From positions 70,776,979 through 70,840,978 of the forward strand of contig CM034533.1 in NCBI GenBank assembly GCA_020002185.1: a stretch of 64,000 nucleotides of DNA, written 5' to 3'. This DNA comes from Paraescarpia echinospica (Eukaryota; Annelida; Polychaeta; Sabellida; Siboglinidae). A model generated the notes under the pieces. It did not search any database. It saw only the letters and a program-made list of their open reading frames with translations, and was not told where the DNA came from. Position numbers and translations under genes: made by a program. Positions 34,577 to 46,856 of this stretch are shown one piece after another (within the stretch, counting starts at the first letter, position 1; the number at the start of each line of letters is the position of its first letter).

Positions 34577-36597
34577 GCAAGATTTAACAAGATAACAAGA
34601 TTGCCATCCAGAAAATTACTCTGGATGGCAGGTGGACAAGGAAGCCTTTTGGCTTATCGAGAGTCCAATACTTTTTATCTACATGTATCCCGCCTTTTTT
34701 AGGTGTGTGTCGATTTTATTTTTAAACATATTCACGCTACTAGCACCAACACAATCAGGAGATAATCTGTTCCATTCATTTACAGTCCTTTGTGAGAATG
34801 AGAACTTTCTTATATCTAATCTACACTGCTCCTTTACTAATGTAGCTTCATGTCCTCTGGTCCTTTTATCTTTCTTAACTGAGAAAAAAATGTTTCTATC
34901 AATATTTTCATAACCATTCAATATTTTAAACACTTCTATGTGATCTCCTCTCAATCTCCTGGTCTCTAGTGTTGTTAAACCACATTCTTTTAGGCGTTTT
35001 TCATAACTAAGATCCTCAGTTTTGGTATCATTTTACTCGCTCTCCTATGCACTCTTTCTAGCATATCTATGTCCTTCTTGCGGTATGGCCTCCACGCTTG
35101 TATACAATATTCTAAATGAGGCCTAACTATTGTTTTGTACAGCGGTATTATTAGTTCTTTTTCTTTATATGCTATATTTCGCCTAATCAATCCAAGGATT
35201 TGATTTCCCTTTGAAGCTGCAATTCCACACTGCTCTGAAACCTTCATGTCAGCACTAATTGTCAGCCCTAAGTCTTTTTCTTTTACAGTAGTACTTAGTA
35301 CAGTTTCCCCCATTGTATATTCTACATATTCGTTCCCATGTCCTGTGTGAAGGCATTTACATTTCCCAAAATTGAACAACATTTGCCACTTTTCAGACCA
35401 TTTGATCAACCTGTCAAGATCATCTTGTAAATGCTGTCTGTCTCCATCACTTTTAATCCTTCTAAACACTTTTGTATCATCCGCAAATTTTAACACCTTG
35501 CTTGTTATATCATCGTCCAAATCGTTGATATATATTAAGAATAATATAGGTCCTAGTACTGATCCCTGTGGTACCCCACTCAATACCGATTTCCAGTTTG
35601 AAGCCTCCCCATCAACTACTACACGTTGTCTTCTGTCATTCAGCCATTTTTCTATCCAGTTTATTATACCATTTCCTATGCCATGGGCCTTTAGCTTAAG
35701 GAGTAATCTTTGATGTGGTACTTTGTCGAAAGCTTTTTGAAAATCTAAATAGATGATATCTACTGGTGATCCCTCATCTACCCACCTAGTGATGTCTTCC
35801 AAAAAACATAACATATTTGTTAAGCATGACCTCGCTTTTAAAAACCCATGTTGAGATGGGTTTATCAAGTTATGTTTAACAAGAAAATCCACCATGTGAT
35901 CTTTAATTAGTCTTTCTAATAATTTGCAAATCACTGATGTTAAACTCACTGGTCTATAGTTCTCTGACTTGTTTCTCGAACCTTTTCTAAATAACGGTAT
36001 AATGTTTGCCTCTTTCCATTCTAAAGGAACCACTCCCTCTTCTAATGACAAATTGAAAACTGTTGCAAGCGGTACGCTAATTTGTTCTACAATTTCCAAT
36101 AGTAGTTTGGGCGGAATCCCGTCCACTCCAGGTGATTTATTATCCTTCATAGCCCTTATTTTCTTAGCTACCATTTCCGAGGTTACAACTAACTGTCCTA
36201 AATAGTCTGAATCTGCCCCCTTGAACTTATCCTCTGGTACTGGCAGTGAACTAATATCTTCCCTGGTAAACATTGAACTAAAATACTCATTCAGGTCTTC
36301 TGCCATTAAGAATCCCTCTGATATTGTATTTCCAGCACTATCTTCTAGAGGACCGACCTTATCCTGAACTTTCTGTTTGCTTCGAATATACGCATAAAAA
36401 CTCTTACTGTCATGTTTTATATTACTAGCTAATTTTTTTTCATAGCTTCTCTTTGAATTTCTAATTTCAGCTGTAGCTTGATTAAGTGCTTCTTTATAAA
36501 TGTTGTAGTCTTCATCATTTCCAGTACATCTATATGACTTCCACATCATTTGTTTATACTTAATTTTTCTAATGGCTTCTTTCGATAAGTGTTTCTT
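34577..36597 (-). mobile_element. LINE-B copy 2, 5' truncated, nested in the gypsy element
   Basis: The minus-strand frame 36549-34990 (519 codons) covers the RT linker and polymerase: LNQATAEIRNSKRSY, DGIPPKLLLEIVEQ, DFQKAFDKVPHQ, SGVPQGSVLGPILF, the FADDTKVF active site, and HLEYCIQAWRPYRKKD. One frameshift near 35000 moves to 34954-34679 (SFSQRTVNEWNRL). The 3' end at 34577 carries the same AAATCTTG repeat tail as the full-length copy. It ends at 36597 inside the region before RT, so it lacks ORF1 and endonuclease. It splits gypsy between TDWVNSLHLV and LRVCLHPRNL. Confidence 0.93.
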
Positions 36598-37800
36598 GGG
36601 TCTCTTCGAGTTTGCTTACACCCGAGAAACTTGTATAAGGCAATTCGAAGAGAACACTTCAAACTTCCAACACGAGAAGAGCTCATGGCAAAATATTAGG
36701 ACCCGATGGTTTGAGTATTTAAAATTAGACGATTACAGCTCAAAACTCTGCACATTCAACACACCATTTGGCAGATGTCGCTACCTACGACTTCCGTTTG
36801 GAGTCTCGTGTGCTCCAGAGTTATAGCACAGAACCATTCACAAGTTGTTTGAAACAATTTCAAACGTAGACACATCGATGGACGACATCATCATATGGGG
36901 TTCGACTCGAGAACAGCTTGGTGCCACTGTGAGAAGAGTCCTTGACAAGTATTGAGAGACACGATTATCCCTCAAGAAAAAGAAATGGGCGTAACAGAGT
37001 TTTCTGGGAGATATTGTCAGCAAAGAAGGCATGAAGCCAGACCCGCAGACGCCACCTAATAGCAAAGAAGGACTGGCAAGGTTCCTTGGTATGGTCAAAT
37101 ACCTCGCAAGATTTCTGCCAGATCTTGCAGAAATTATTTACCATTTGAGAGTGCTGATGAAATCCGATCTGCACTTCCAGTGGGGTCAGGAACAACAGAG
37201 AGCATTTGAAAACCTGAAAGAGGTGATCTCGGGCAAGCCCGTGCTGCAATTCTACAACCATGAATTAGCAAATAAAAATATCGTGTGATGCAAGTCAGAA
37301 AGGACTTGGGGCAGTATTACATCAGCTGCATGGTGATGAGTAGTTACCAGTTGCGTATGCATCAAGATCAACGACCGATTTAGCTATGGAGTTTCCTGTG
37401 AAAGATTTAACCAAAACGTGTTCGGACAGACAGTGGAAGTGGAGACTGACCACAAGCCACTTGTTGCGATTTTCTCGAAAGCGCTGAATGACTGTCCACC
37501 ACGAATACAATTAATTCGACTGAGGTTGCAGAAGTATGATCTAAAACTCACACATGTACCAGGAACGTACATGTACACAGCGGACACGACTCAACAAAAC
37601 ACACATGTTGACCAGAAACAAGAGGAAGAAACTCTTGTGAACACTTATGTTGATGCCATCGCAGTAGCACATGTGCTGGCGAGTATCGCAGAAATACAGA
37701 AAGTGCAAACACTCGATTTTGAATCGGAGATAGAAACATATACGTGTACATGGTATGATGAGTTCATTGTCTGTGACAGACAGGAATAAATCAAGAGAGA
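36598..37800 (+). pseudogene. Gypsy reverse transcriptase and RNase H
   Basis: After the LINE insertion, gypsy resumes with LRVCLHPRNLYKAIRREHFK (usually LRICLDPRDLNKAI), LCTFNTPFGRCRYLRLPFGV (36735-36815), and SMDDIIIWGSTREQ at about 36878, where the usual tyrosine of the Y-x-DD box is serine. FLGMVKYLARFLPDLAEI follows (37085-37130), and the RNase H part holds VETDHKPLVAIFSK and THVPGTYMYTADT (37418-37600). Numerous frame changes; inactive. Confidence 0.85.
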
Positions 37801-37918
37801 ATAATATGATGATGATGCAGAGATGTGCGCTTTGAAAAACACTATCATTTCAGGATGGCCAAGCGAACAGAGAGATTGCCCAGTGTGCACACAATCATAC
37901 TGGAACTAGAGGGGTGAA

Positions 37919-38720
37919 ATGACTGTTCAGGATGGCTTGATCCTGAAAGGAACTAGAATTGTGATTCCAAGTAAGATGAGGATGAACATTCTTGAAAGAC
38001 TCCACACGGGTCATCTCGGTCAAGAGAAATGTAAACGAAGAGCGAGATCAACAGTGTTTTGGCCTGGTATCAACAACGACATTGAGAAGTTGGTGAGTCA
38101 GTGCGGTGACTGTCCAGACCTGAGAGCCAGACAATGTCCAGAGTCACTGATTCCACATGAAGTACCAACGCAAGCGAGGTCGAAAATTGGATCGAACTTG
38201 TTCCAGTTGGATAACAAGGAGTATGTTCTGATTGTTGATTATCACTCCAACTACCCAGATGTGTACTAGATCCCTAACCAGAGCAACAAATCCGTCATAC
38301 AAGCTATGAAAGAAAGCTTTGGGAGATTCGGAATCGCACATGAGCTTGTGAGAGATAATGGGCCTTGCTGTTCAAGCACCGAATTTAAGCAATTTACTGA
38401 AGAATGGGACTTTCAGCACACCACACCTAGTCCAACATATCCACAATCCAATGTACTAGCGGAAAGAACAGTGAAGACTCTAAAGAACATCCTCGGAAAC
38501 GTGGTGATACACAAATGGGTTTAATAACGTACAGAAGCACCCAACTTGAAAGTGGATACACTCCATCAGAGCTCAATCTGGGAAGAAGAAACATATGTAA
38601 TCTTCCAAGGCATGGAGACAACAAGTCCAAAGCATATGCCAGGACCTTTGAGCAGATTAAGACGAGAGAGAAACAGAAAATACTACCATGTCAGAAAATG
38701 AGTTCGATCACTTGAACCAC
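37919..38720 (+). pseudogene. Gypsy integrase
   Basis: 37919-38269 has the HHCC zinc-binding N-terminus (LERLHTGHLGQEKCKRRAR ... CGDC) and the start of the catalytic core with LIVDYHSNYPDV. A stop at 38267 breaks it. 38306-38524 carries the second aspartate in VRDNGPC and the glutamate in NVLAERTVKTLKNI, so all three DDE positions are still present although the frame is broken. 38515-38715 holds the following LNLGRRNICNLPR segment. Confidence 0.85.
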
Positions 38721-38949
38721 TTAAGCAAAGAAACAGAGTGAGAGTGTAGGACTGGAAGAGAAAGTGGCAGAACCGTGCTACTGTTCTTGAGCAAGTCACA
38801 GCGAGATCGTACTGTCTAAATAGACCGAGATATAGAAATTAGAAGAAATGGACGAGACAAAAACAGAACGAGATATTGAGCAACCTGGAGAAACTGCTGA
38901 ATCTGCAACAGAAGAACAAGAAGAGCAACACGAAGAAAGTGAACCTGGG

Positions 38950-39164
38950 CTGAGTGCGCCGAGAAGTCCTGCTGTGCCTCCCGTGACTCACCACACATTA
39001 ACACGCTGTCTTATTACGGTACGTATAATGCATACTACCACATACGTACGCACATGTACCCAATCGTATGCACGCACACGATTGCGCGCTGACATGCACG
39101 CCCGCACACACGCCTATGCATATTCACTCACGCGCACACACGTTCTCATTCATACACTAACACG

Positions 39165-39169
<5 letters not shown>
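38950..39169. other. No feature recognised beyond the gypsy relic
   Basis: Turns gradually into CA-rich sequence. No second LTR found. Confidence 0.4.

Positions 39170-39217
<48 letters not shown>
39170..39217. repeat. (CA)n microsatellite
   Basis: Pure CA run preceded by CA/CG-rich sequence from about 39040. Confidence 0.95.
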
Positions 39218-39220
<3 letters not shown>

Positions 39221-40180
39221 TGCACTGTAATCTGTTGAGTTTGAGTAGCACGGTATTTGTATGCATATGCCAATTCGATTTTTTTTCCGAGCGTGACAAC
39301 ACAACGTGTGTTTTTGCCTGTTGCTGCAGGTCTATTTTCTATCTCTCACTAACTTGGTTCTTGCCATCCAGTCAAATGATGTGGTCATTGAAGTGTACTT
39401 AATGTCATCAGGAATTTGAACACTGTATTATATAACCGGTACTACACAACGTAGTCCATCTACATACATGAACACCATTGCACACATGTTAATACGTGTT
39501 GTATGATTGATGATGCATGAATGGCTTGGCCATCGAAAATGGTGTAAACTAAGCATGTTACTGAATTAAAATAAAATTATCAATCAATCAGTCAATGAAG
39601 CCAGTCACTTTGTTGCTTTGAATTACCAACAGTTGCATCGACGTGCAGTCTACCTGTAGATTCTCGACCTTGCACTTGTTTGGCCGTGGATGATCCGATA
39701 AGCCAGCGTTAATGGAGTAGACACTTGTGTATCGGTAATATCCTGCCTTGGCGGCACACTACATGGCAGCGGTTTCTTCAGTTACATGCGTAAGTGTTTT
39801 CCTCAAATGTGCATCATATCGGTTGCGAAGAAATGCACCATTACGTAACAGACGCTGTCGTTCCATGTCCAATTAACCTATCCAAATCAAAACGTTAACG
39901 TCTGTATGCCTAATTTACTTGTAAGAGCTCGCAGTTTACAATTCGAAAAAAAGATAAGAAAGCTAGCATACCAATAGAATATAACTTGGGCGAATTTGAT
40001 AGATATGTTTGGAGAAATACAGACATTACACTTGGTGATGACGCTGGAGACGTGATGACGCTGGACACGCAGTTATGGGAAGGTGTGTTCCTGCATGCAA
40101 TACTACTAATAACTGTAACAAATAGTCATTACATTTACATTACAAAACTACAACATACTACTTCTAAGGCGACAGAACCT
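39218..40180. other. No gene recognised
   Basis: Contains a short AATAAAATTATCAATCAATC stretch at about 39569-39588 that could be another LINE 3' tail. Otherwise unassigned. Confidence 0.4.
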
Positions 40181-40460
40181 GGGGGGTGGGGGGACGAGCC
40201 CCCAATATTTTGGTGGGGCACTCGATATAGGATTAACCCCCAATACTTGGGGAAATGGTGCATGTTGTTGTTTTATTGAGTGTTATGACTGCAGTTTGAG
40301 TAATTGGTGAGCATCAATTCAAGGGGAAGGGTGGAATTGGACGTTTTTGGAGAGCCTAGGGGGTACAGTTGGATGTTTTGAAGAGTCTTAAGGGGGGTGC
40401 AGTTGGAGTTTGGAAGAAAATAAAACGGGGTGCAACAGGAGATTTTTTGAAAGCCTCATT
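40180..40460. repeat. G-rich degenerate repeat, copy 2
   Basis: A poly-G block (GGGGGGTGGGGGG at about 40180-40193) followed by three to four imperfect units of roughly 33 bp containing GGGGGTGCAGTTGGA and TTTTGAAGAGCCT. The same words occur at 4390-4525. Confidence 0.45.
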
Positions 40461-42064
40461 CCCCGAATATTCTTAAAGTTCCGATGCCAATGCATTTATT
40501 GGCCGTAACTTCAAAGACATTATGTTGTACGGCTTACCCTTCATAATGTACGCTATAAGTACTTACATCTTGCATTCATAGCAATTAGTTATATCGTCAT
40601 GCGAAATGTAATTATAAAGAAAAACGCACTACAAATACATCCACAAGGATTATGAGCCGGCGCTACAAAGTGTGTTATTACACCATCTGCTGAACAGATT
40701 CCCAGGAACAATGAAGTAATCTACCTACACGCAAGTCACTGCTTTGGGTTAGAAGATTGAGAAGCTGCCACAACATGCATAGGCCTTGGAGAAACAGTTA
40801 TGTTCCAATACTTGCAATCTGGTAGGAGTAGGAGATTAAAAAAAAACGATATAACTTCTACGATGTTCCACCAAACGCTAGGTATGCTTTCGCTATACCG
40901 ACGTTATTCTGACAAATGACGCACCGAGCCCTTAAAAGTTTGAAATGAGAAAGGCCCATTATGCCGTTGCAGCACTTTTATTAGCATTGTAAACCAGTCC
41001 CGTCAAGACAGACCGGGCACTGTTCTTCGGACGTCACTTGAAAAGAAGTCGGAAGAAAGGGAGCATGATCGTTGTTAAGACTTTGCAACTGGACTGCCAT
41101 AAGCAGCATCTCGCAGGACAAGACACAACGCGTGGGACGGTCGTCTGCAGTTAGAAATGTAATAGGCCTAACTCCAGATAAAAACGGAAAAGTCGCATGA
41201 GCATGTCTAGATCCCTTCAAAAATGCATCCACATAAATTATGTTTATTCAGTTGTAAGGAAAACCAGTGTTCTTTGGGTCAGTTCTGCCCAACCCGTGTC
41301 CAGCGTCATCGCAAAGGGTCCAGCGTCATCAGTTGTTAGCAGTCAAGTATGGCCTATTTTGGAGTGTTATTTGTTGATTTTGTGTCGTTGATATCATGAT
41401 TGGTCAATGTTTTTTAAACACCATCGTCAATACAGTACATTGGCGTACACTAACTAACCGTCTACCATGTTGTGGATCAGATTATTAAACAACATACGTA
41501 AATAATAATGAAATGAAGAAACATTTAAGGAAGTGAAATAATAAGAACGATGAGGACTAATGGTACTATCTATATTGCATTTCATCAAGATGTGTTAATT
41601 TCTTAGCACACTTTGTCAAGTTCCAATCATTGGACACATATGACAGTTAGCATAGCCACAGATAACTGATCAACGTTACTAGTCATGTTTCTGTTATACT
41701 TCCAAACATGTTTCTGAAAGAGCTGCAGTAATTGAAAATAGGCCTTTCCATGAGACAACACGGTGCCATAAGTATCACCAAAGTATCCATGAAGGGTACA
41801 AAATGTTCCCAAGTCAAATGCTATCGTATACCTCTTGATTCTTATTAAATGGCATTTATACTAGATTCAAAAATATATTTCCATTTACATGTAATTTAAA
41901 ATGCTTAAATTGTATGTAGTATAGTAATATTTCGTCGATGACGCTGAACACGCGATGAAAATCAAGGTTGACTTCAAGTAGCAGTAATAACAAAAATTAA
42001 TCATATTACATTGAACTATTTATGGAAGATATGAGTCTTTATATGTACAAAAAAAAGTATAACT
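40461..42064. other. No gene supported
   Basis: A minus-strand frame at 41232-40981 has a faint likeness to the receptor first exons (MLLMAVQLQSLNNDHAPFLP) but lacks the GY and a consensus donor; see the rejected list. Nothing else recognised. Confidence 0.35.
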
Positions 42065-43247
42065 TCACTTTGCTAGTTTGTGGGTGTTTAGACTTGTATA
42101 TATGTTGTAAATATGCGATTTTGCTTCTTTATGTGGTATTTCGTTTTGTATGTCTCTTGTTTCGTATTTCAAATCTATTGAACGTTAGCTTTTTCTAGAT
42201 GTTTGTCTTTTGAACGTGCTGACTTTGGACCTTGTGTTCATCGATTTTATTGTCTTATCCAGAATTCATGTCATAGTTTGATCCCAGTAATCTATCACAG
42301 GTGCAACACGTAGTGGACAGAATGTAACATTTTCCGTTCTGAATTCCCCACGCTTCCGTTACTTCGTCATTCACGTGCACGCACACACACATTTAGCACC
42401 CATAAGTGTATCAAAGGAGCACCAAGTGGACAGAATGTAATTTCTTTCTGTCTGAATTCCCCACGCAATTGCTGTTCCTTAGTCAATCATCCGTCTCTAT
42501 ACTACTGGCTCTCCAACTAGTATAGTCAATTTCTCCATAACTTGGCAGAGAACGTCTAAGCATTGACGAAGGTAACTACCCTATATTCATGACGAAAGTC
42601 ACGTTTACATATAAAGGAACACGGTCCCTTGCATGCGTCTATATAACAATGCGTGAGTGGACATATATTCATGCGCGAGTGGACATATACGCAGGAATAA
42701 AGGAACCAATGAATGGCAGGTGGGAGCGTGGCCAGTTAGTGCGCATGCGCGAACGTGACATAAGTGATATGACGTGAAAGTAATATGACGGACTAACGAA
42801 GGGAAATTGCGTGGGAAATTTAGACGGAAAAATTACATCCTGTTCTCTAGGTGCTCCTATGATAGGCTTGTGGTTGCTAAATGTGTGTGTGCGTGCACGT
42901 AAATGACGAAGTAATGGTGGCATGGAGAATTCAGAACGGAAAGGTTACATACTGTCCACTTCGTGTTGCAACTATGATATAATAATGAGAGCAAACTATG
43001 ACATGAATGATGGGTAAAACTATAAAATTTATGCACACTGGGTGCAAAGTCAGCATGTTGAAAAAACAACCATCTAGACAAATCTAATGTTCAACAGATA
43101 TAAAACACAAAAGAACAGAAATACAAGACGAAATAACACTCAAAGAAGCAAAATCGACACGTTTAAGAAGCAAACATCTAGAAGAAAGATTATATTTTCA
43201 ACAGACACACAAGACTCAACACCCACAAACCAGCAAAGTCAACATGT
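42065..43247. repeat. Large inverted repeat with arms of about 450 bp
   Basis: Left arm 42065-42505 pairs with the reverse complement of 42775-43247 along nearly its whole length. Shared blocks include GATTTTGCTTCTTT, TCTAGATG, TTCATGTCATAGTTTG, GTGGACAG.ATGTAAC, GTGCACGCACACACACATTT and CCCACGCAATT. I judge identity at roughly 75-80% by eye. The spacer (42506-42774) is about 270 bp. Each arm also holds an internal direct repeat of about 45 bp (42311-42353 and 42427-42470 in the left arm). No coding capacity. Could be a fold-back transposon or an inverted duplication. Confidence 0.85.
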
Positions 43248-44603
43248 TCAATGAATAAACATGTTACTTATGCGAACTGGTTACACCCAAAATGACACGT
43301 TAATCCGTTCGTGAACTTTGGATCTGTTATTGCGCAAGACAGAATCGAGGTTGCGAAATATTAAATTGTGTAACGGTTGCTAAAAGGGTCAACAAAGAAA
43401 AATGCATAACCGTTGGATTTGTTGAACTGAAAAAAAGAAAATATTGTTTGCCAGTTCAGTTGGCAAGAACAAAGTATTTCATATCAGTGTTTATTGCTCG
43501 ACATCTGGTTCTGATAATAATGTGGTAAGGCTTGTGAAAGCTATGATTTCAGTGACACTATCGCCACGTTAATTGACATATGTTACTGATAACAAACCGT
43601 CATAACTACACCAGCAGTGCATTGTCGTTCGCTATTGACAACGACATCTGGTTTTAATTAGGTCAACAAGGTCTCCTTGGTGATGCGGCATCGGATGTTT
43701 GCATTTAAAAAATACCCTTAAATTTAACAACGGATTCTGTTTAATGATGGTTTCTTTTTGTGAGCCCATTGCCTTATAGTGAAACGATCCCCGGAATATG
43801 TTCGTCAGCTAAGCCTGTGTAGACTAAACACAATGCTTACGGGTGTGATGTTGTAGGGTCTGTAAGTGTGTCACGATACATCGCGAGGTTCCACGCGAGT
43901 ATAGCAATGCGGAGAAATACACAAATTAAACTAAATTTGTAACAACACTTAGTTAATGTAACACGAACCAGTAAATATTAAAATGTGAAGTATAACATAT
44001 AAATTGCATTGTTAACAATTATGTAATAAACGGGAGTTAAAACGAGATACAACGGATTATCGCTAGTCATATAAACCGTTAATGTTTAACTGTTATACGT
44101 TGTTATTTCAAAACAGTTCGGTAACCATTTATATCTGAAAAGTTGCCTAAATGCACACAATGACCAAACAGTATGCATTAGTTCAATAACATGTCGTACA
44201 GGGCGAAAGAATGCATAGCTGTCATTGTCAAATTCGCCACCATTGCCCATGGCTCGTCAAACCGTGATAACAATACGATTAAGGTGCACGATTACACGGG
44301 ACATTCTTACCGGCAAAGTTTGTCCCACTGCTTCAACATGTGATCGTCTGTCGGAAACCGGAAAAAGAACACGACTTGGAAAACATCCGATGATTACAAC
44401 CAAAAACAAAACATATCCCCATTATTTAAGCTGTTAAAAGGTGGTGTGCTGAGTAACGAACGTTTGCGAATTGCTCATATAAAATGTTAAAGAAAACATA
44501 GGAACACCCTACTTGCACAGCCATTAAAAGATAACTGCTTGCTAGTTTAAGATTGAATCGGCATAACGTTGAATCAGGATAACATCACGCAACGACTACT
44601 TAC
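43248..44603. other. No gene recognised; downstream side of the 44.6-kb receptor exon
   Basis: On the minus strand this would be intron 1 of the receptor copy at 44604-44840. No second exon with the GxxC motif was seen. The segment 43680-43770 shares diverged similarity with 53070-53160. Confidence 0.4.
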
Positions 44604-44840
44604 CGCATTTTTAGTCAATGAATTCTCAACATGCAGTTTATATCCTGGAAGAATATCGGTTCGATTGTTGCATAACTCTGCCGCAAATTCGCTCACAGAG
44701 CTCATGGTAAACGGACCGTGTTTCTTTTCCGAAAAATGCATCAAGTGGAGATGTATTTCGCCTCCCCGTATCGCGGCATTTGTGACGTTGCAGGCGAGAA
44801 GCGACAGTATGACAGCATATGTGTTCGATATGACCTTCAT
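44604..44840 (-). CDS. First exon of a GABA-B-like / ANF-receptor-fold receptor, paralogue 2
   Basis: 79 codons from ATG (44838-44840) to a perfect donor GTAAGT (plus-strand 44598-44603) in phase 0. Residues 1-22 (MKVISNTYAVILSLLACNVTNA) form a convincing signal peptide with a hydrophobic core and a small-residue cleavage site. Residues 28-36 (EIHLHLMHF) match the first strand of the ligand-binding lobe. Residues 58-67 (NNRTDILPGY) are the hallmark start of the ANF-receptor/class C GPCR binding domain. Length and motif position equal those of the 48-kb paralogue. The exon is open and not obviously damaged. No further exon is recognised downstream. Confidence 0.65.
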
Positions 44841-45225
44841 CGTTGATCAATATTCCTGACTAGGAACTACGATAGAAATCGTCTGTCACTTCTGATACTT
44901 CCTGAACAAAACCAACAGTTGATAGTGTTGGCAGGTCTTACTACGCATATAAGATATGTCCATACGTCAGTGTCCGGAACAAGCTGCGGCGACCTCGAAG
45001 ATCGGCCTGAGATTGATCAGTCGTGGTGCTTTCCAGCAGGCGAAATTATGACAATTAATTACTGCGTCGGTCGATATACGCACATGCTATAATTAAAGGC
45101 ATCTATTCCACTTTATTTATGTTTTGGTGCCGTTCTGTCTGACAGATATTGCCGTCAAGCCACTGCGATATATTATTTGAAATTGTCAATGTGTCATCTT
45201 TGGCACGTGGGTGTAGATAATGTGG
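44841..45225. other. No feature recognised
   Basis: Would hold the promoter or 5' UTR of the 44.6-kb exon. No clear TATA box or other element that I can defend. Confidence 0.4.
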
Positions 45226-45463
<238 letters not shown>

Positions 45464-45499
45464 TCTTATGTACTATGTACGAGAATTATTAACTTAAGT

Positions 45500-45850
45500 A
45501 ATTATATTTTCCACACAGAATCACGTCACAAAAAACTCAACTTGTTAAAAGTAGATGACATCCTTAAATTACAATAACTAAATTTTTACTATAAATATTT
45601 ACACAATGACTTACCAGTTTATTTACAAAACTGGAGGATAATGTTTAACCATAAGGTACGTAATTATGATACAAGAGTCAAGAATAAAATATACATTTAT
45701 TTAAAAAATGTTGGCAAAAAAATGTCTTATGCATAATTTGCCACTTTTACTAAATAACATTCCCGTAAGAGTCAAAGAAAATCTTAGTACACATAGTTCA
45801 CAAGGATTTGCCAAGTATGTTAAACTTTTTTTTTTTATTATCAAGTAACA
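45500..45850 (+). mobile_element. LINE C-terminal fragment
   Basis: In shifting frames it encodes HKKLNLLKVDDILKLQ, then LNFYYKYLHNDLPVYLQNW, then NHKVRNYDTRVKN and a FATFTK/KSQRKS segment. These follow the usual end of LINE polymerases (LLKVNDIYKLQ..KFYYK..N.LP.YF....HNYNTR). Frameshifts and stops; truncated at the left by the GT array. Confidence 0.7.
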
Positions 45851-46465
45851 TGCACAAGGCAAAATTGCAATATATGTATGTAATATTGAAAACCGACAAC
45901 CACCTGTCAACTTTACACAGTATAAAACAGTGCCTTAACGACAAACACAATAATCATGTAAGTTTACTCTCATTCGTATTATGGTTTTTTTCTGGAAGAA
46001 TTTGATTTGGGTGATGTATTGATTCAGTTAAATTTATATTACAAAAGGTGGCCCCTCGACTACCACAGTCTTAGAGGAGTCTCCTGACCCTACTTGTTCT
46101 TAATTACCAAATATTACACCATGTTTACCAAAAGGTTATATATTTGTATTTTTTTACATGGATGTATTGTATGTATGCATTATTTGTAATGTCTGGGTCA
46201 AAGAAAACAAATTCTTCTTCTTCTATGTTAGAAGACGGTATTTCAAATCGTTAGCAATGCAACGTTTTCTCTGGAATGGATATAAACACCGCAGATTCAC
46301 TAACGTTCCACATTCCTGTCTTTCCTTCATATTACCCTCGCCTGGTATGAAGTAGCCTCAACGCAGCATTACATGATTAATTGCAAATCGTGACAGTGGC
46401 GAACATTTTACAATCTTAACCCAACGAACTTGTGCTAGTTGGGATGCAGGCCCCAGTGACGAATG
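45851..46465. other. No gene recognised
   Basis: AT-rich. The minus strand here would follow the likely receptor exon at 46466-46742; no third exon was recognised. Confidence 0.4.
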
Positions 46466-46742
46466 CTATGGCGGAGTGTTGACAAGCGTGTACGTGTTTT
46501 TTGAGATTTCTGTATAGTATGTCTTTGTAGCACAAACAGCGCCCATCACGAAGGAAATTAGTTCCCTCTGGATCTGTGATTGGAGAATTTGTATTATTGT
46601 TTCGATGATGAAGTTATTTGTTTGTTCTCCTGACCGTCTACGGGATTCGTAGAATATTCTACCAGTATCATCTTTTAAAGTTGTTGATTCGTTTTTGTTA
46701 TCCACTAGGTGGTCATCAACTCGCATCTTCACATCGATCTCT
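46466..46742 (-). CDS. Likely second exon of a GABA-B-like receptor (ANF-receptor domain)
   Basis: A minus-strand open frame whose second half reads IIETIIQILQSQIQREL then FVMGAVCATKTYYTEIS (GAVC at residues 69-72 of the ATG-initiated reading). The pattern G-x-x-C-[ST/A]-x-x-[TS]-x-x-x-x-E-x-S-x-x-[WY]-x-L is the conserved block after the first helix in GABA-B and related class C receptor binding domains (for example GxxCSxxTxxxAExSxxW). It lies about 1.5 kb downstream of the 48-kb first exon, same strand. A phase-0 acceptor AG before ATCGATGTG (46738) is possible. The 3' side is unclear: the frame ends at a TAG and I see no good donor, so the gene copy may be truncated. Confidence 0.45.
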
Positions 46743-46856
46743 ATCATAATAATAATAATAATAATATAAATGTTATACGTTAAGACAACTTAAATAAATA
46801 TGTGGTTTAACGCCTCTACGGAAACGTGCCGCTATTGCTTGACTTGTTGCCCGACA

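Larger units (their letters stand above)
33268..38830 (+). mobile_element. Ty3/gypsy LTR retrotransposon, decayed, interrupted by LINE-B
   Basis: Order of domains on the plus strand is PBS-like site, gag, two zinc knuckles, protease, [LINE-B copy 2 inserted], RT, RNase H, integrase. This gag-PR-RT-RH-IN order is that of Ty3/gypsy elements. Many stops and frameshifts. No LTR pair recognised, so either the LTRs are very diverged or the 3' end is missing. The sequence after the integrase (to about 38950) holds an acidic frame (38848-39000) that may be the C-terminus in another frame. Confidence 0.88.

Noticed and set aside
36838..38630. Minus-strand frames across the gypsy region
   Set aside because: Antisense shadows of the RT, RNase H and integrase coding sequence.
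38848..39402. 184-codon plus frame after the gypsy integrase
   Set aside because: The first 50 codons may be a gypsy C-terminus, but the rest is CA-microsatellite translation.
40981..41232. Possible fourth receptor first exon (MLLMAVQLQSLNNDHAPFLP)
   Set aside because: The NN and LP residues are suggestive, but GY is missing, there is no consensus donor in phase, and no clear leader directly before it. Could be a decayed paralogue; not enough to call.
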